DNA from: Phycisphaeraceae bacterium
GTDB taxonomy: Bacteria > Planctomycetota > Phycisphaerae > Phycisphaerales > Phycisphaeraceae
Reading direction: 5' to 3'
DNA length: 36,581 nt
Assembly: GCA_028280965.1 (NCBI GenBank)
Contig: JANQKT010000203.1
Span: 1-36,581 of the forward strand
This document shows positions 1-7,277 of this stretch, in pieces. Position 1 is the first letter of the stretch. The number at the start of each line of letters is the position of its first letter. The notes under the pieces were generated by a model. The model did not search any database, was not told the origin of the DNA, and saw only the letters and a list, made by a program, of their open reading frames with translations. The translations under genes and the position numbers were made by a program.

Positions 1-144
1 GACCGCGGCCTACTGCCGGACACGAAGCTGAAGGTGATCGACCTCGACGACAGCGCGGACGCCGTGACCATCCGCGTCGGCAGGGACAAGCCGACCACAC
101 TCGGCTTAGCCGCGGCGGACAAGGTGCTGGTGGTGGAGGGGTGA
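1..144 (+). CDS. 3' end of a FeoA-domain protein, probably a DtxR/MntR-type metal regulator (partial)
   Basis: Frame 1 is open from the window edge to a TGA at 142-144, giving 47 residues that begin DRGLLPDTKLKVIDLDD and end ADKVLVVEG. The pattern of a GLLP-type turn, alternating beta strands, a VTIRVG strand and a final LAAADKVLV strand matches the SH3-like FeoA fold. That fold forms the C-terminal domain of DtxR/MntR-family metal-dependent repressors and also the small FeoA protein. The N-terminal part lies outside the window, so a DNA-binding helix-turn-helix domain cannot be confirmed. A small 5-bp hairpin (147-162) follows the stop but has no T-tract. The family assignment is an inference from a short segment. 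Confidence 0.5.
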   Translation, partial: DRGLLPDTKLKVIDLDDSADAVTIRVGRDKPTTLGLAAADKVLVVEG

Positions 145-300
145 TTGCCGTGAGACAACGGCTAAAATGGTGTATCTCAATCGACTTTCTTTGTCATACA
201 CTGTTAAATACCACATGTTATTCGCACACACAGCAATACCTTGCCTCAGGGCAGAAACCGTCCACTAGTCAGAAATCCAAGCCTCTGATACAGATGAATC

Positions 301-936
301 ATGCCAGATTACGATCCCCAGACAATGGTCAAACATATGCGAAAATTGATTGATCGCATAGAGCTTGTAAACGCGGATGGCGAGCCGAATATATCGAATA
401 CTCGTGCTTTCCTTGATTATATTGAGAGTACGGACCTTGGCTGCCTCTATGCAATCGATATAAGATTGCGACAATCCATCGGAGTAATATTTGATGAATG
501 TGAACTTGATGATGTACAGCAATCTATTCTAGCCCAGCACCTCGTCAGTGCAATCAAGCAGGAGCTTGTTGATGCTGCTTACAACATTCACGCAACATCA
601 TTAGCGCGTGGACATAAATCTCTTCTTGACGATGCTGAGTACTGGCAGGGCAAGTACAATAATCTGTGTCAAAACAATAAAATCCTTAAAGCAAAGATCC
701 GATCGATGAAAAAACGCAATCCAAATTCAACTTACATATTGCTTCTATCTATCGCAATAGTTATATCGTTACTCATAGTTCTACTACTGCCTAACGCTGA
801 GGCTTCTGTTACAATTGAGTATAACATCGCAGAAATAATCGCAGCGATATTGATAGGTTCAAGCGCAACAATTGCTGGTTTGGCTTACGCGTCAAGCAAG
901 TCCCGTGAAAACAATGATGATGATACGGATGAATAG
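301..936 (+). CDS. AT-rich orphan protein with two C-terminal membrane segments
   Basis: This 211-residue protein is not recognised. Residues 1 to about 140 are soluble and charged, with a probable coiled coil around 112-142 (a run of Asp, Gln, Asn and Lys between DDAEYWQGKY and the basic SMKKRN). Two hydrophobic segments follow at about 144-165 and 179-199, then an acidic tail (ENNDDDTDE). The predicted shape is a cytosolic domain anchored by a two-helix hairpin. Base composition is clearly lower in GC than the neighbours, with many ATA, AGA and TTA codons that are rare elsewhere in the window, so horizontal acquisition is likely. No strong Shine-Dalgarno sequence precedes the ATG at 301. 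The gene stands alone between two GC-rich genes. Roles in defence or as a small membrane effector can be imagined but nothing in the sequence shows them. Confidence 0.75.
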   Translation: MPDYDPQTMVKHMRKLIDRIELVNADGEPNISNTRAFLDYIESTDLGCLYAIDIRLRQSIGVIFDECELDDVQQSILAQHLVSAIKQELVDAAYNIHATSLARGHKSLLDDAEYWQGKYNNLCQNNKILKAKIRSMKKRNPNSTYILLLSIAIVISLLIVLLLPNAEASVTIEYNIAEIIAAILIGSSATIAGLAYASSKSRENNDDDTDE

Positions 937-959
937 AACATGGGAGGTTTAGCCTTTGA

Positions 960-1886
960 TTACACCGGGCTCGGCAGCGTTTCCAGAATCTCCCGGATCA
1001 CGTTCGGCACCGTGTCGCGGTCCGCGTCGTGCAGGTAGCTGTTGCTGATGCAGCGGTGGGCGAAGACGTCCTGCACGTTGGTCGTGATGTCGTCGGGGAC
1101 GACGTAGTCCCGGCCGTGGATCATCGCGGTGGCTTTCGCGGCGGCGAGGAGGGCGAGCGAGCCGCGGGGGCTGACGCCGATTTGGAGGTGCTCGTGCTCG
1201 CGCGTCGCGTGGGCGATCGACACGATGTAGTCGGCCAGGGTCGGGTCGATCTCGATTGATCGGCACTCGTCCTGCAGCTGCACCAGCTCCTCGGCGGTCA
1301 TCACGGGCTTGAGGTCCGCGAGCTGCGTGCGCGTCGGGTCGGTCGCGAGGATGCGGGCCTCCTCTTCCGGGGCCGGGTAGCCGAGATTGATCCGCATGAG
1401 GAACCGGTCGAGCTGGGATTCGGGCAGGAAGTAGGTGCCCTCGAACTCGTGCGGGTTCTGGGTCGCGATGACCAGGAAGGGCTCGATCAGTTTGCGTGTC
1501 ATCCCGTCGATCGAGACCTGGCCCTCGGCCATGGCCTCGAGCAGGGCCGACTGGGTCCGCGGGGTGGTGCGGTTGATCTCGTCGGCGAGGACGATGTTGG
1601 CGAAGATGGGCCCGGCCTTGAAGCGGAACTCGTTCTGCTGGTTGTCCCAGACGGTGACGCCCAGGACGTCGGCGGGGAGCATGTCGGGCGTGAGCTGGAT
1701 GCGGGCAAGGCTGACATCGAACGAGCGCGCGAGCGCGGAGGCGAGCGTCGTCTTGCCGACGCCGGGCACATCCTCGATGAGCAGGTGGCCCCGGCCGAGC
1801 AGGCAGACGATGACCTTGTCCACGACGGCGTCGTGGCCGAGGTAGCACTGCTGGATGTTGGCGCGGAGGCGGTGGATGCGCTGCAT
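960..1886 (-). CDS. MoxR-family AAA+ ATPase
   Basis: A 308-residue AAA+ ATPase of the MoxR/RavA branch, usually thought to act as a chaperone that helps mature protein complexes or inserts cofactors. The sequence shows Walker A (EDVPGVGKTT, about 38-47), Walker B (IVLADEINR, about 98-106), sensor 1 (ATQNP, 141-145) and a conserved SPRGS segment (239-243) in the C-terminal lid. Length is normal for the family. MoxR genes usually sit beside DUF58 and von Willebrand A-domain genes. None is present on the visible side: upstream is the divergent diadenylate cyclase and downstream is the AT-rich orphan gene. Its client is therefore unknown. The start at 1886 gives a complete N-terminus for the family. 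Confidence 0.92.
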   Translation of the reverse strand: MQRIHRLRANIQQCYLGHDAVVDKVIVCLLGRGHLLIEDVPGVGKTTLASALARSFDVSLARIQLTPDMLPADVLGVTVWDNQQNEFRFKAGPIFANIVLADEINRTTPRTQSALLEAMAEGQVSIDGMTRKLIEPFLVIATQNPHEFEGTYFLPESQLDRFLMRINLGYPAPEEEARILATDPTRTQLADLKPVMTAEELVQLQDECRSIEIDPTLADYIVSIAHATREHEHLQIGVSPRGSLALLAAAKATAMIHGRDYVVPDDITTNVQDVFAHRCISNSYLHDADRDTVPNVIREILETLPSPV

Positions 1887-1924
1887 GGCTGGGCCCTGGT
1901 TGATTCGCTGCTCAGCAGCGACGG

Positions 1925-1968
1925 CAGGCTGGAAGCCTACCCCACCCTGCAGGGCAGGGTCCGTTTTT
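1925..1968 (+). terminator. Two short hairpins followed by a T5 run in the moxR/cdaA divergent region
   Basis: A 5-bp stem (AGGCT/AGCCT, about 1927-1939) is followed by a perfect 6-bp stem (ACCCTG 1944-1949 with CAGGGT 1955-1960) and then CCG plus five T residues (1964-1968). On the plus strand this has the form of an intrinsic terminator, yet no plus-strand gene ends here. It could be an attenuator in the leader of the cdaA transcript, the end of a small RNA, or chance. Confidence 0.25.
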
Positions 1969-2086
1969 CGTAGATTTGAGTATAGCGTCGGGTGTCCAAC
2001 CCTCCGTTGAGACGGGGCTGATCTCTACGTTTGGCCGATGTTATCGGGCAGGAGTTGTGTGTGCATGAACCTTGTGCGCCGGCGGG

Positions 2087-3046
2087 ATGAACCGGCCGAA
2101 GGTGACGATAGAATCGGGTAACCGGCGTTCACCCCCGCCGGAGGGCGATAACGACTTGGGCATTGACGCAGTCTGGCAACGGATCACGGGGTACTTCGGC
2201 AGCGAGCCGCTGGCGGTGCTGTTCGAGCTGGCTGTCATCTGGGTCGTGGTCTTCCTGGTCGTGCGCTTCCTCAAGGGCACACGCGGGGCGCGCGTCGTCT
2301 GGGGCGTTGCGCTGATCATGATCGTCGGTACGCTGACGCTGCGCATCTTCCCCGGCGGCAGCGAGACGCTCGAGCGGCTCAACTTCCTGTACACCAACCT
2401 GCTGGCCTTCCTCGCTTTCGCGTTGGTCATCGTCTTCCAGCCGGAGCTCCGGCGAGCGCTGGTGCGCATCGGCGAGGGCGGGTGGTTTTCCAAGAGCGGC
2501 CTGCGCAAAGCGCGTGTCGTCGAAGAGGTCGTCGCGTCGGTCGATTACCTCTCGCGTAACAAGATCGGCGGGCTGATCGCGATCGAGCGGCAGGTCGGGC
2601 TCAAAGGGATCGTCGAGGCGGGCACACGCCTGGATGCGGACGTCAGCCGGCAGCTCCTGAACACACTGTTCTGGCCCGGCTCGGCGCTGCACGATATGGG
2701 CGTGGTGATCCGCGGGGACCGCATCGTCGCGGCGGGCGTGCAGTTCCCCCTGGCCGAGGGCGAGACGCTCGCGCAGGAGCTGGGCAGCCGGCACCGCGCC
2801 GCGGTGGGTTTGAGCAACGAGGCGGACGCGCTGGTGATCGTGATCAGCGAAGAGACGGGCAAGATCAGTATCGCCGAGCGCGGGCGGCTGGAGCGCGGGC
2901 TGAGCGTGTCGGACCTGCGCAAGGCGATCAGTGAGGGGATGACGAAGGTGGAGCTGGACGATCGGCCGGTGGAAGCGGATGACGGAGGGCCGGGCGGGTC
3001 GGTCGAGCCGGATGATAAGGAGCCGCCGAAGTCGCAGGCGGGGTAG
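2087..3046 (+). CDS. cdaA: Diadenylate cyclase, CdaA/DacA type
   Basis: Makes the second messenger c-di-AMP from two ATP at the membrane. Three membrane segments (in the longest reading from 2072, about residues 47-67, 77-93 and 104-123) precede the DAC domain. The RHR motif is intact (GSRHRAAVG, R240-H241-R242), and the following VISEETG strand matches the family. The usual DGA metal-binding motif reads D208-M-G instead (ALHDMGVVI). The start is uncertain. TTG 2072 and ATG 2087 give a Pro/Arg-rich extension, whereas TTG 2156 has a good GGAGGG (2140-2145) ten bases upstream and yields a family-typical N-terminus; ATG 2087 is listed as a compromise. The C-terminal tail is acidic and proline-rich. 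The cdaR-like gene lies 106 nt downstream, the classical partner arrangement. Confidence 0.93.
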   Translation: MNRPKVTIESGNRRSPPPEGDNDLGIDAVWQRITGYFGSEPLAVLFELAVIWVVVFLVVRFLKGTRGARVVWGVALIMIVGTLTLRIFPGGSETLERLNFLYTNLLAFLAFALVIVFQPELRRALVRIGEGGWFSKSGLRKARVVEEVVASVDYLSRNKIGGLIAIERQVGLKGIVEAGTRLDADVSRQLLNTLFWPGSALHDMGVVIRGDRIVAAGVQFPLAEGETLAQELGSRHRAAVGLSNEADALVIVISEETGKISIAERGRLERGLSVSDLRKAISEGMTKVELDDRPVEADDGGPGGSVEPDDKEPPKSQAG

Positions 3047-3064
3047 GTTGTTGGGGGTTGGTAT

Positions 3065-3097
3065 CCCACGGCATCCCGCTTCGCGTAACGCCGTGGG
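3065..3097. repeat. Palindromic element between cdaA and cdaR
   Basis: CCCACGGC (3065-3072) and GCCGTGGG (3090-3097) form a perfect 8-bp stem around a 17-nt loop. There is no T-tract, so an intrinsic terminator is unlikely. It has the look of an intergenic REP-like palindrome. A transcript crossing it could fold here, which might modulate cdaR expression relative to cdaA. Confidence 0.5.
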
Positions 3098-3152
3098 CAT
3101 GGGGTTGGGGTTGATGGTTGAACGAGATGATGTTGGGGTTCGTTGAACTGGT

Positions 3153-4190
3153 ATGAAGCCGCTGCTGAACCAACTCGGGACGTTCGGGATCGTGACGGTG
3201 GTCACGCTGCTGGTGTGGCTGTACGCCGAGGACGCGAACATCCAGGAATACACCGGGCAGACGGTGCGGGTGCAGTTTGTCCTGCCCGAGGGCAGCGACG
3301 GGATCATCGGCCCGGCCGAGCCGATCACGATCGAGGTGGACTTCAACGGATCGAACGGGCAGTACCAGCAGTTCATCCAGCAGACCCGCGGCGTGGTCAT
3401 CCCGATCACGCCGACGTTTGACCTGAGCAAAGACCAGCACGCGGTTGACGTCGAACTCCGCGAGCAGCTGGAGCAATACGAGGGGCTGAGCGAACTGGGA
3501 ATCAACCTGACGCGTGTCAGCCCGGAGCGGGAGCGTGTCACGTTTGAAAAGTATGTCGAGTTGACACTGGATGTGCGCATCGTGCAGGAGACCGGCGGAA
3601 TCCGGCTGTCGTCCGCAACAATCGAGAAGGAAGAACAACGCCGGGTCACGCTGCGCAAGATCCCCGCGAGCGAGGCGGCGCAGTTCGCCGGTGTCAACGC
3701 GGTCGCACGGGTGCGTGAGCAGGACGTCGCAGACATCGCGAAAGGCGACTCGAAAGAGTTTGATGTGGAGATCGAGTTCCCCGCCCGCTTGCGTGAGTGG
3801 GCCCCGCCGGGCCGGGACGTGCAGGTGCTGGTGACGGTCGCCAACGACCGGGACACGGTCACGATCGATCGTCGGCCGATCCTGCTAAGTTACCCGTCGT
3901 CGATCAACGAGCGTTACATCGTGGAGGTTGAAGAGGCGGCGCGTTTCATCACGTCGTTTAAGCTCGAGGGCCCGCGTGAACAGATCGCGCAGCTCAAGCA
4001 GGACCCGGCCAGCGCGGTGGTATGGGCGTCGGTCCGGCTGACCAACGAGGAGGCCGACGCCGCGGCGACGAACGGGGGCGAGCTGACCAAGGCGGTCGAG
4101 ATCATCGCCCCGCCGGGCGTGACGCTCGCCTCGGATGTGGTGCGGGTGACGATCCGCGTGACGCCACGGGGAGCGGCGCCGAACCCATAA
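3153..4190 (+). CDS. cdaR: YbbR-domain protein, CdaR-like regulator of diadenylate cyclase
   Basis: A 345-residue protein with one N-terminal membrane segment (about residues 10-26, FGIVTVVTLLVWLYAED) and a long extracytoplasmic beta-rich region resembling repeated YbbR domains. In Firmicutes the YbbR protein CdaR binds and modulates the cyclase CdaA, and the two genes are adjacent, as here. Repeat boundaries are not sharp by eye, but repeated strand patterns of the type ITIEVDFNG, LTLDVRIV, FDVEIEFP and VVRVTIRV are visible. The usual third gene of the Firmicutes cluster, glmM, is absent, and proA follows instead. The call rests on architecture and context more than on single conserved residues. 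Confidence 0.8.
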   Translation: MKPLLNQLGTFGIVTVVTLLVWLYAEDANIQEYTGQTVRVQFVLPEGSDGIIGPAEPITIEVDFNGSNGQYQQFIQQTRGVVIPITPTFDLSKDQHAVDVELREQLEQYEGLSELGINLTRVSPERERVTFEKYVELTLDVRIVQETGGIRLSSATIEKEEQRRVTLRKIPASEAAQFAGVNAVARVREQDVADIAKGDSKEFDVEIEFPARLREWAPPGRDVQVLVTVANDRDTVTIDRRPILLSYPSSINERYIVEVEEAARFITSFKLEGPREQIAQLKQDPASAVVWASVRLTNEEADAAATNGGELTKAVEIIAPPGVTLASDVVRVTIRVTPRGAAPNP

Positions 4191-4252
4191 GGGGTTTGCT
4201 GGCACCCGGCTTTTCTGCGGCATAAGATGCCAGGCTCGCCCGGAGTATGAAG

Positions 4253-5539
4253 ATGCCGCCCACGACCGCCGACCCCGCGACCGACCTGACCGACTACTGC
4301 GATCAGCTCGCAGACGCCGCGCTGACCGCGTCGCGCGCACTCGCTGCGTCATCGGGTGCACAGCGCAACGCGGCGCTGCGTGCGATCGCGGCATCCATCC
4401 GCGCGGGTAAGGATGCGTTGCAGCAAGCCAATGCGCTCGACCTCGAAGCGGGTCGCGTAGCCGGGCTGTCACCCGCGATGCTCGACCGGCTCGAGCTGAC
4501 CGACGCGCGGATCGAATCGATGGCGCTATCGGTTGAACAGATCGCCGACCAGCCCGACCCGGTGGGCAAGGTTATCGAGGGGCGGGTGCTGGACAACGGG
4601 ATCCGGCTGCAGAAGTGGCGCGTGCCGATCGGAGTCGTGCTGATCATCTACGAGTCTCGGCCGAACGTGACCTGCGATGCGGCGGCGCTGTGCCTGAAAT
4701 CGGGCAACGCGACCGTGCTGCGCGGCGGCAAAGAGGCCCTGCACAGCAACCGCGCGATCGCCGAGTGCGTGCAGCAGGGACTCGAATCGGCTGGCCTTGA
4801 CCCCGCGACGGTGCAGCTGGTTAACACGACCGACCGCGCAGCCGTCGGCGCGCTGCTCAAGATGGAAGGCCGGATCGACCTCTGCATCCCGCGCGGCGGC
4901 GAATCGCTCATCCGTGCCGTCGTCGAGCAGGCACACATCCCCGTCATCAAGCACTACACCGGCAACTGCCACATCTACATCGACGCAGGCTGCGATGCGC
5001 AGATGGCTGTTGATCTCTGTGTCAACGCGAAGACCCAGCGCACCGGCGTGTGCAACGCGGCGGAGACGCTGCTATTCCATGCAGAGGCCGCTTCGTCCGG
5101 CGTGCTCGCCAAGGTCTGCGACGCGCTCGCCGAGCAAGGCGTCGAGGTCCGCGGCGATGCGCAGACCCAGGCCGTGTTCGCTCACGCCAAGACCGCGACC
5201 GACGACGACTGGGCCACGGAGTATCTGGACAAGATCGTCGCGGTGCGCGTCGTCGATTCGCTCGACCAGGCCGCCACGCACATCAACCACTACGGCAGCA
5301 GGCACACCGACGCGATCGTGACCGACGACCTCGCCGCCGCCGACCGGTTCGTGCAGGCCATCGACTCGGCGAACGTGTTCGTCAACTGCTCGACGCGCTT
5401 CTCCGACGGCGGGCAGTACGGCCTGGGCGCCGAGATCGGTATCTCGACCGACAAACTCCACGCCCGCGGTCCGATGGGCGCCGAGGACCTGACCACGACC
5501 AAGTGGGTCGCCTACGGCAGCGGGCAGGCGCGCCAATAG
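4253..5539 (+). CDS. proA: Gamma-glutamyl phosphate reductase
   Basis: Reduces gamma-glutamyl phosphate to glutamate semialdehyde with NADPH, the second step of proline synthesis. Family signatures are clear: LKSGNATVLRGGKEA (about 148-162), the catalytic cysteine in TQRTGVCNAAE (C267), NHYGSRHTDAIVTDD, and the C-terminal GGQYGLGAEIGIS and HARGPMGAEDLTT blocks. The length of 428 residues is normal. ATG 4253 is preferred over ATG 4247 because CGGAG at 4241-4245 lies seven bases upstream of it but touches 4247. The gene lies 62 nt after cdaR on the same strand and may be co-transcribed with the c-di-AMP genes. The partner proB is not in the window. Confidence 0.96.
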   Translation: MPPTTADPATDLTDYCDQLADAALTASRALAASSGAQRNAALRAIAASIRAGKDALQQANALDLEAGRVAGLSPAMLDRLELTDARIESMALSVEQIADQPDPVGKVIEGRVLDNGIRLQKWRVPIGVVLIIYESRPNVTCDAAALCLKSGNATVLRGGKEALHSNRAIAECVQQGLESAGLDPATVQLVNTTDRAAVGALLKMEGRIDLCIPRGGESLIRAVVEQAHIPVIKHYTGNCHIYIDAGCDAQMAVDLCVNAKTQRTGVCNAAETLLFHAEAASSGVLAKVCDALAEQGVEVRGDAQTQAVFAHAKTATDDDWATEYLDKIVAVRVVDSLDQAATHINHYGSRHTDAIVTDDLAAADRFVQAIDSANVFVNCSTRFSDGGQYGLGAEIGISTDKLHARGPMGAEDLTTTKWVAYGSGQARQ

Positions 5540-5575
5540 ATCACCGATCATCTCTCACTCAAGGGGTATGCCAGG

Positions 5576-6172
5576 ATGCAGGACGTCGCCGAACGCTATG
5601 CACACGACACGTACACGCTCCGCCGCAAGGTCCTGACGCTGATCGGCGCGAAGTTCCACATCTACGATCCGCAGGATGATCTCGCGCTGTTCGCCAAGCT
5701 CAAGGGCTTCAAGATCAAGGAAGACATCCGCATCTACGCGGACGAGCTACAGACGCAGGAGGTGCTGTCGATCCGGACGCAGAGCGTCTTCGACATCGCC
5801 GGGACGTACGACGTGCGCGACTCGGTGACAGGCGAGACGGTCGGCGCGCTGCGCCGCAAGGGGCTCAAGTCGATGCTGCGTGACGAGTGGCTGATCCTGG
5901 ACGCCAACGGCGCGGAGATCGGCAAGATCGTAGAGGACTCGCAGTTCAAGGCGCTGGTCCGCCGATTCATCGAGGCCGCATCGGTCTTCATGCCCCAAAA
6001 GTTCCACGCCGAGATGGGTGGGCAAACGATCGCGACCTACCAGCAGAATTTCAACCCGTTCGTGCAGAAAATCATGATCGATTTCACGCCCGACACGGCC
6101 AACCAGCTCGACGCCCGCCTCGGGCTGGCCGCGGCGATCCTGCTTTGTGCGATCGAGGGCAAGCAGCGGTAG
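5576..6172 (+). CDS. LURP-one-related (tubby-like) family protein
   Basis: A 198-residue protein resembling the LURP-one-related family, which has a tubby-like beta-barrel fold related to phospholipid scramblases. The visible pattern is an N-terminal LRRKVLTLIGAKFHIYD strand pair, then DIAGTYDVRDSVTGETVGALRRKG, WLILDANGAEIGKIVED, a mid-protein helix, and a final hydrophobic helix (LDARLGLAAAILLCAIE) that would fill the barrel. Bacterial members have no settled function; membrane-lipid interaction has been suggested from the fold. A purine-rich AAGGGG stands about ten bases before the ATG. It sits 36 nt after proA on the same strand. Confidence 0.72.
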   Translation: MQDVAERYAHDTYTLRRKVLTLIGAKFHIYDPQDDLALFAKLKGFKIKEDIRIYADELQTQEVLSIRTQSVFDIAGTYDVRDSVTGETVGALRRKGLKSMLRDEWLILDANGAEIGKIVEDSQFKALVRRFIEAASVFMPQKFHAEMGGQTIATYQQNFNPFVQKIMIDFTPDTANQLDARLGLAAAILLCAIEGKQR

Positions 6173-6191
6173 CACCGCGATGATGACCCGT

Positions 6192-6263
6192 CGGGAAGGC
6201 GAGGCTCCTGCCGAGCCGCAAGCCCTCTGCGACCCGCGGCTCGGCAGGAGCCTCGCCCTACCG
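6192..6263. repeat. Long perfect inverted repeat (dispersed-repeat type) upstream of the 6270 gene
   Basis: GGCGAGGCTCCTGCCGAGCCGC (6198-6219, 22 bp) is exactly complementary to 6236-6257 across a 16-nt loop, and CGG/CCG ends (6192-6194, 6261-6263) extend the symmetry. From memory, very similar sequences are found scattered between genes in planctomycete genomes. Read in frame, it gives the peptide flavour EGEAPAEP ... GRSLALP, a recurrent artefact at the start of over-extended gene models. No T-tract follows. Confidence 0.8.
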
Positions 6264-6269
6264 AAGCCC

Positions 6270-7232
6270 ATGCGCTATGCTGTTGTCGTGACCGAATCAC
6301 AAAACAACGCGCCAGATCCGCACCGCGCCCTCTCCGGGCGATGGCTGGTTGTACTCACGCTGTCACTATTCCTGCTGGTACCGGCGGTCACCTACCTGGC
6401 CTGGCAGATGACGCGGGGCGAGCCACCGCGGCTTGAGCTGGACTACGACGAGCGCGAAAGCTGGTTCATGCAACCGGTTTCGCCGCGTCCGCTGCGATAC
6501 AGCACGTTCGTCGCCAGCGAGACCGGCAAGGAATATAAGAAAACCGACCTGACGTTGCCGCCCGAGACGGAGCACGCACTGCAGCGGTGTGCCCGATTGG
6601 CACAGACCGAGGACTTCTTTGAAGACACCGGGGCGCGAGACGAGTTGTTGAAGATCGCCGAGGACCCGCAGCACGGTTTCTACGCGCCTTATCTGCTGGC
6701 GAGTTGGTACCAGGCCAACGGCGAACAGGGCGAGCACGACCACTGGATCAGCATCGCCTACGACCGCGCGGACGGGGCGCTCGCCCAGCGGCTGGTCGAT
6801 GAAGAAGGCGGCCCGGTCGCCGGCTACACGCTCCCCCCGATCGCGATCGGCTATGACCGCGTCATCGACGGGGAGCGGAACGCGATGCTCGTGCTGATCT
6901 ACCCCGCACCGACCAGTGAAAGCAACGGGTTCGTTTACCTGCCGACGTTCCGCAGCGTGTACCGACTGACCGACCCCGCCCTGCCGCCCGGCGCGGACCC
7001 GAGTATGCACCCGATCCGGCTAACACTGCTGCCCCAGCCCGCGATTGGCCGGGACCAGCCCAACTGGTTCGCCGTTCCCGACGGCGCTGTCGGCCGGTTT
7101 GAAGACGCGGTTATTCCGCGATCGGACCGCGTGATCCAGGGAACAATCAAGACCCTGCAAGAACGGGTCGTGCCCGGGCGTGACCCACTGCTGTTTGATC
7201 AAGATGAGCAAACGGGAATATCTGATCAATAG
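6270..7232 (+). CDS. Membrane-anchored protein of unknown function
   Basis: Not recognised. The open frame reaches back to 6147, but those codons are the inverted repeat and the end of the preceding gene, so ATG 6270 is taken as the start (GTG 6288 is an alternative), giving 320 residues. A single membrane segment occupies about residues 24-43 (WLVVLTLSLFLLVPAVTYLAW), followed by a roughly 275-residue domain that should face the periplasm. It contains a helical, TPR-like stretch around ALQRCARLAQTEDFFED and ASWYQANGEQGEHDHWISIAYDRADG, then a beta-rich part (AMLVLIYPAPTSESNGFVYLP). A carbohydrate- or peptide-binding role cannot be judged from sequence alone. The gene is 45 nt upstream of purL. 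Confidence 0.7.
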   Translation: MRYAVVVTESQNNAPDPHRALSGRWLVVLTLSLFLLVPAVTYLAWQMTRGEPPRLELDYDERESWFMQPVSPRPLRYSTFVASETGKEYKKTDLTLPPETEHALQRCARLAQTEDFFEDTGARDELLKIAEDPQHGFYAPYLLASWYQANGEQGEHDHWISIAYDRADGALAQRLVDEEGGPVAGYTLPPIAIGYDRVIDGERNAMLVLIYPAPTSESNGFVYLPTFRSVYRLTDPALPPGADPSMHPIRLTLLPQPAIGRDQPNWFAVPDGAVGRFEDAVIPRSDRVIQGTIKTLQERVVPGRDPLLFDQDEQTGISDQ

Positions 7233-7277
7233 CAAACCGCTATCATCGACGCTTTCCCGCAGCCACGGAGGGCCCCG

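Noticed and set aside
186..215. TTGTCA-like promoter upstream of the AT-rich gene
   Set aside because: The hexamer at the proper spacing matches the -10 consensus at only three positions, and chance matches are common in AT-rich DNA.
141..353. 70-residue open frame overlapping the start of the AT-rich gene
   Set aside because: Its composition shows no coding pattern, it has no good ribosome binding site, and it overlaps the longer membrane-protein frame.
6147..6269. Extended N-terminus of the 6270-7232 protein
   Set aside because: These codons are the tail of the preceding gene and the inverted repeat; the membrane anchor starts shortly after ATG 6270.
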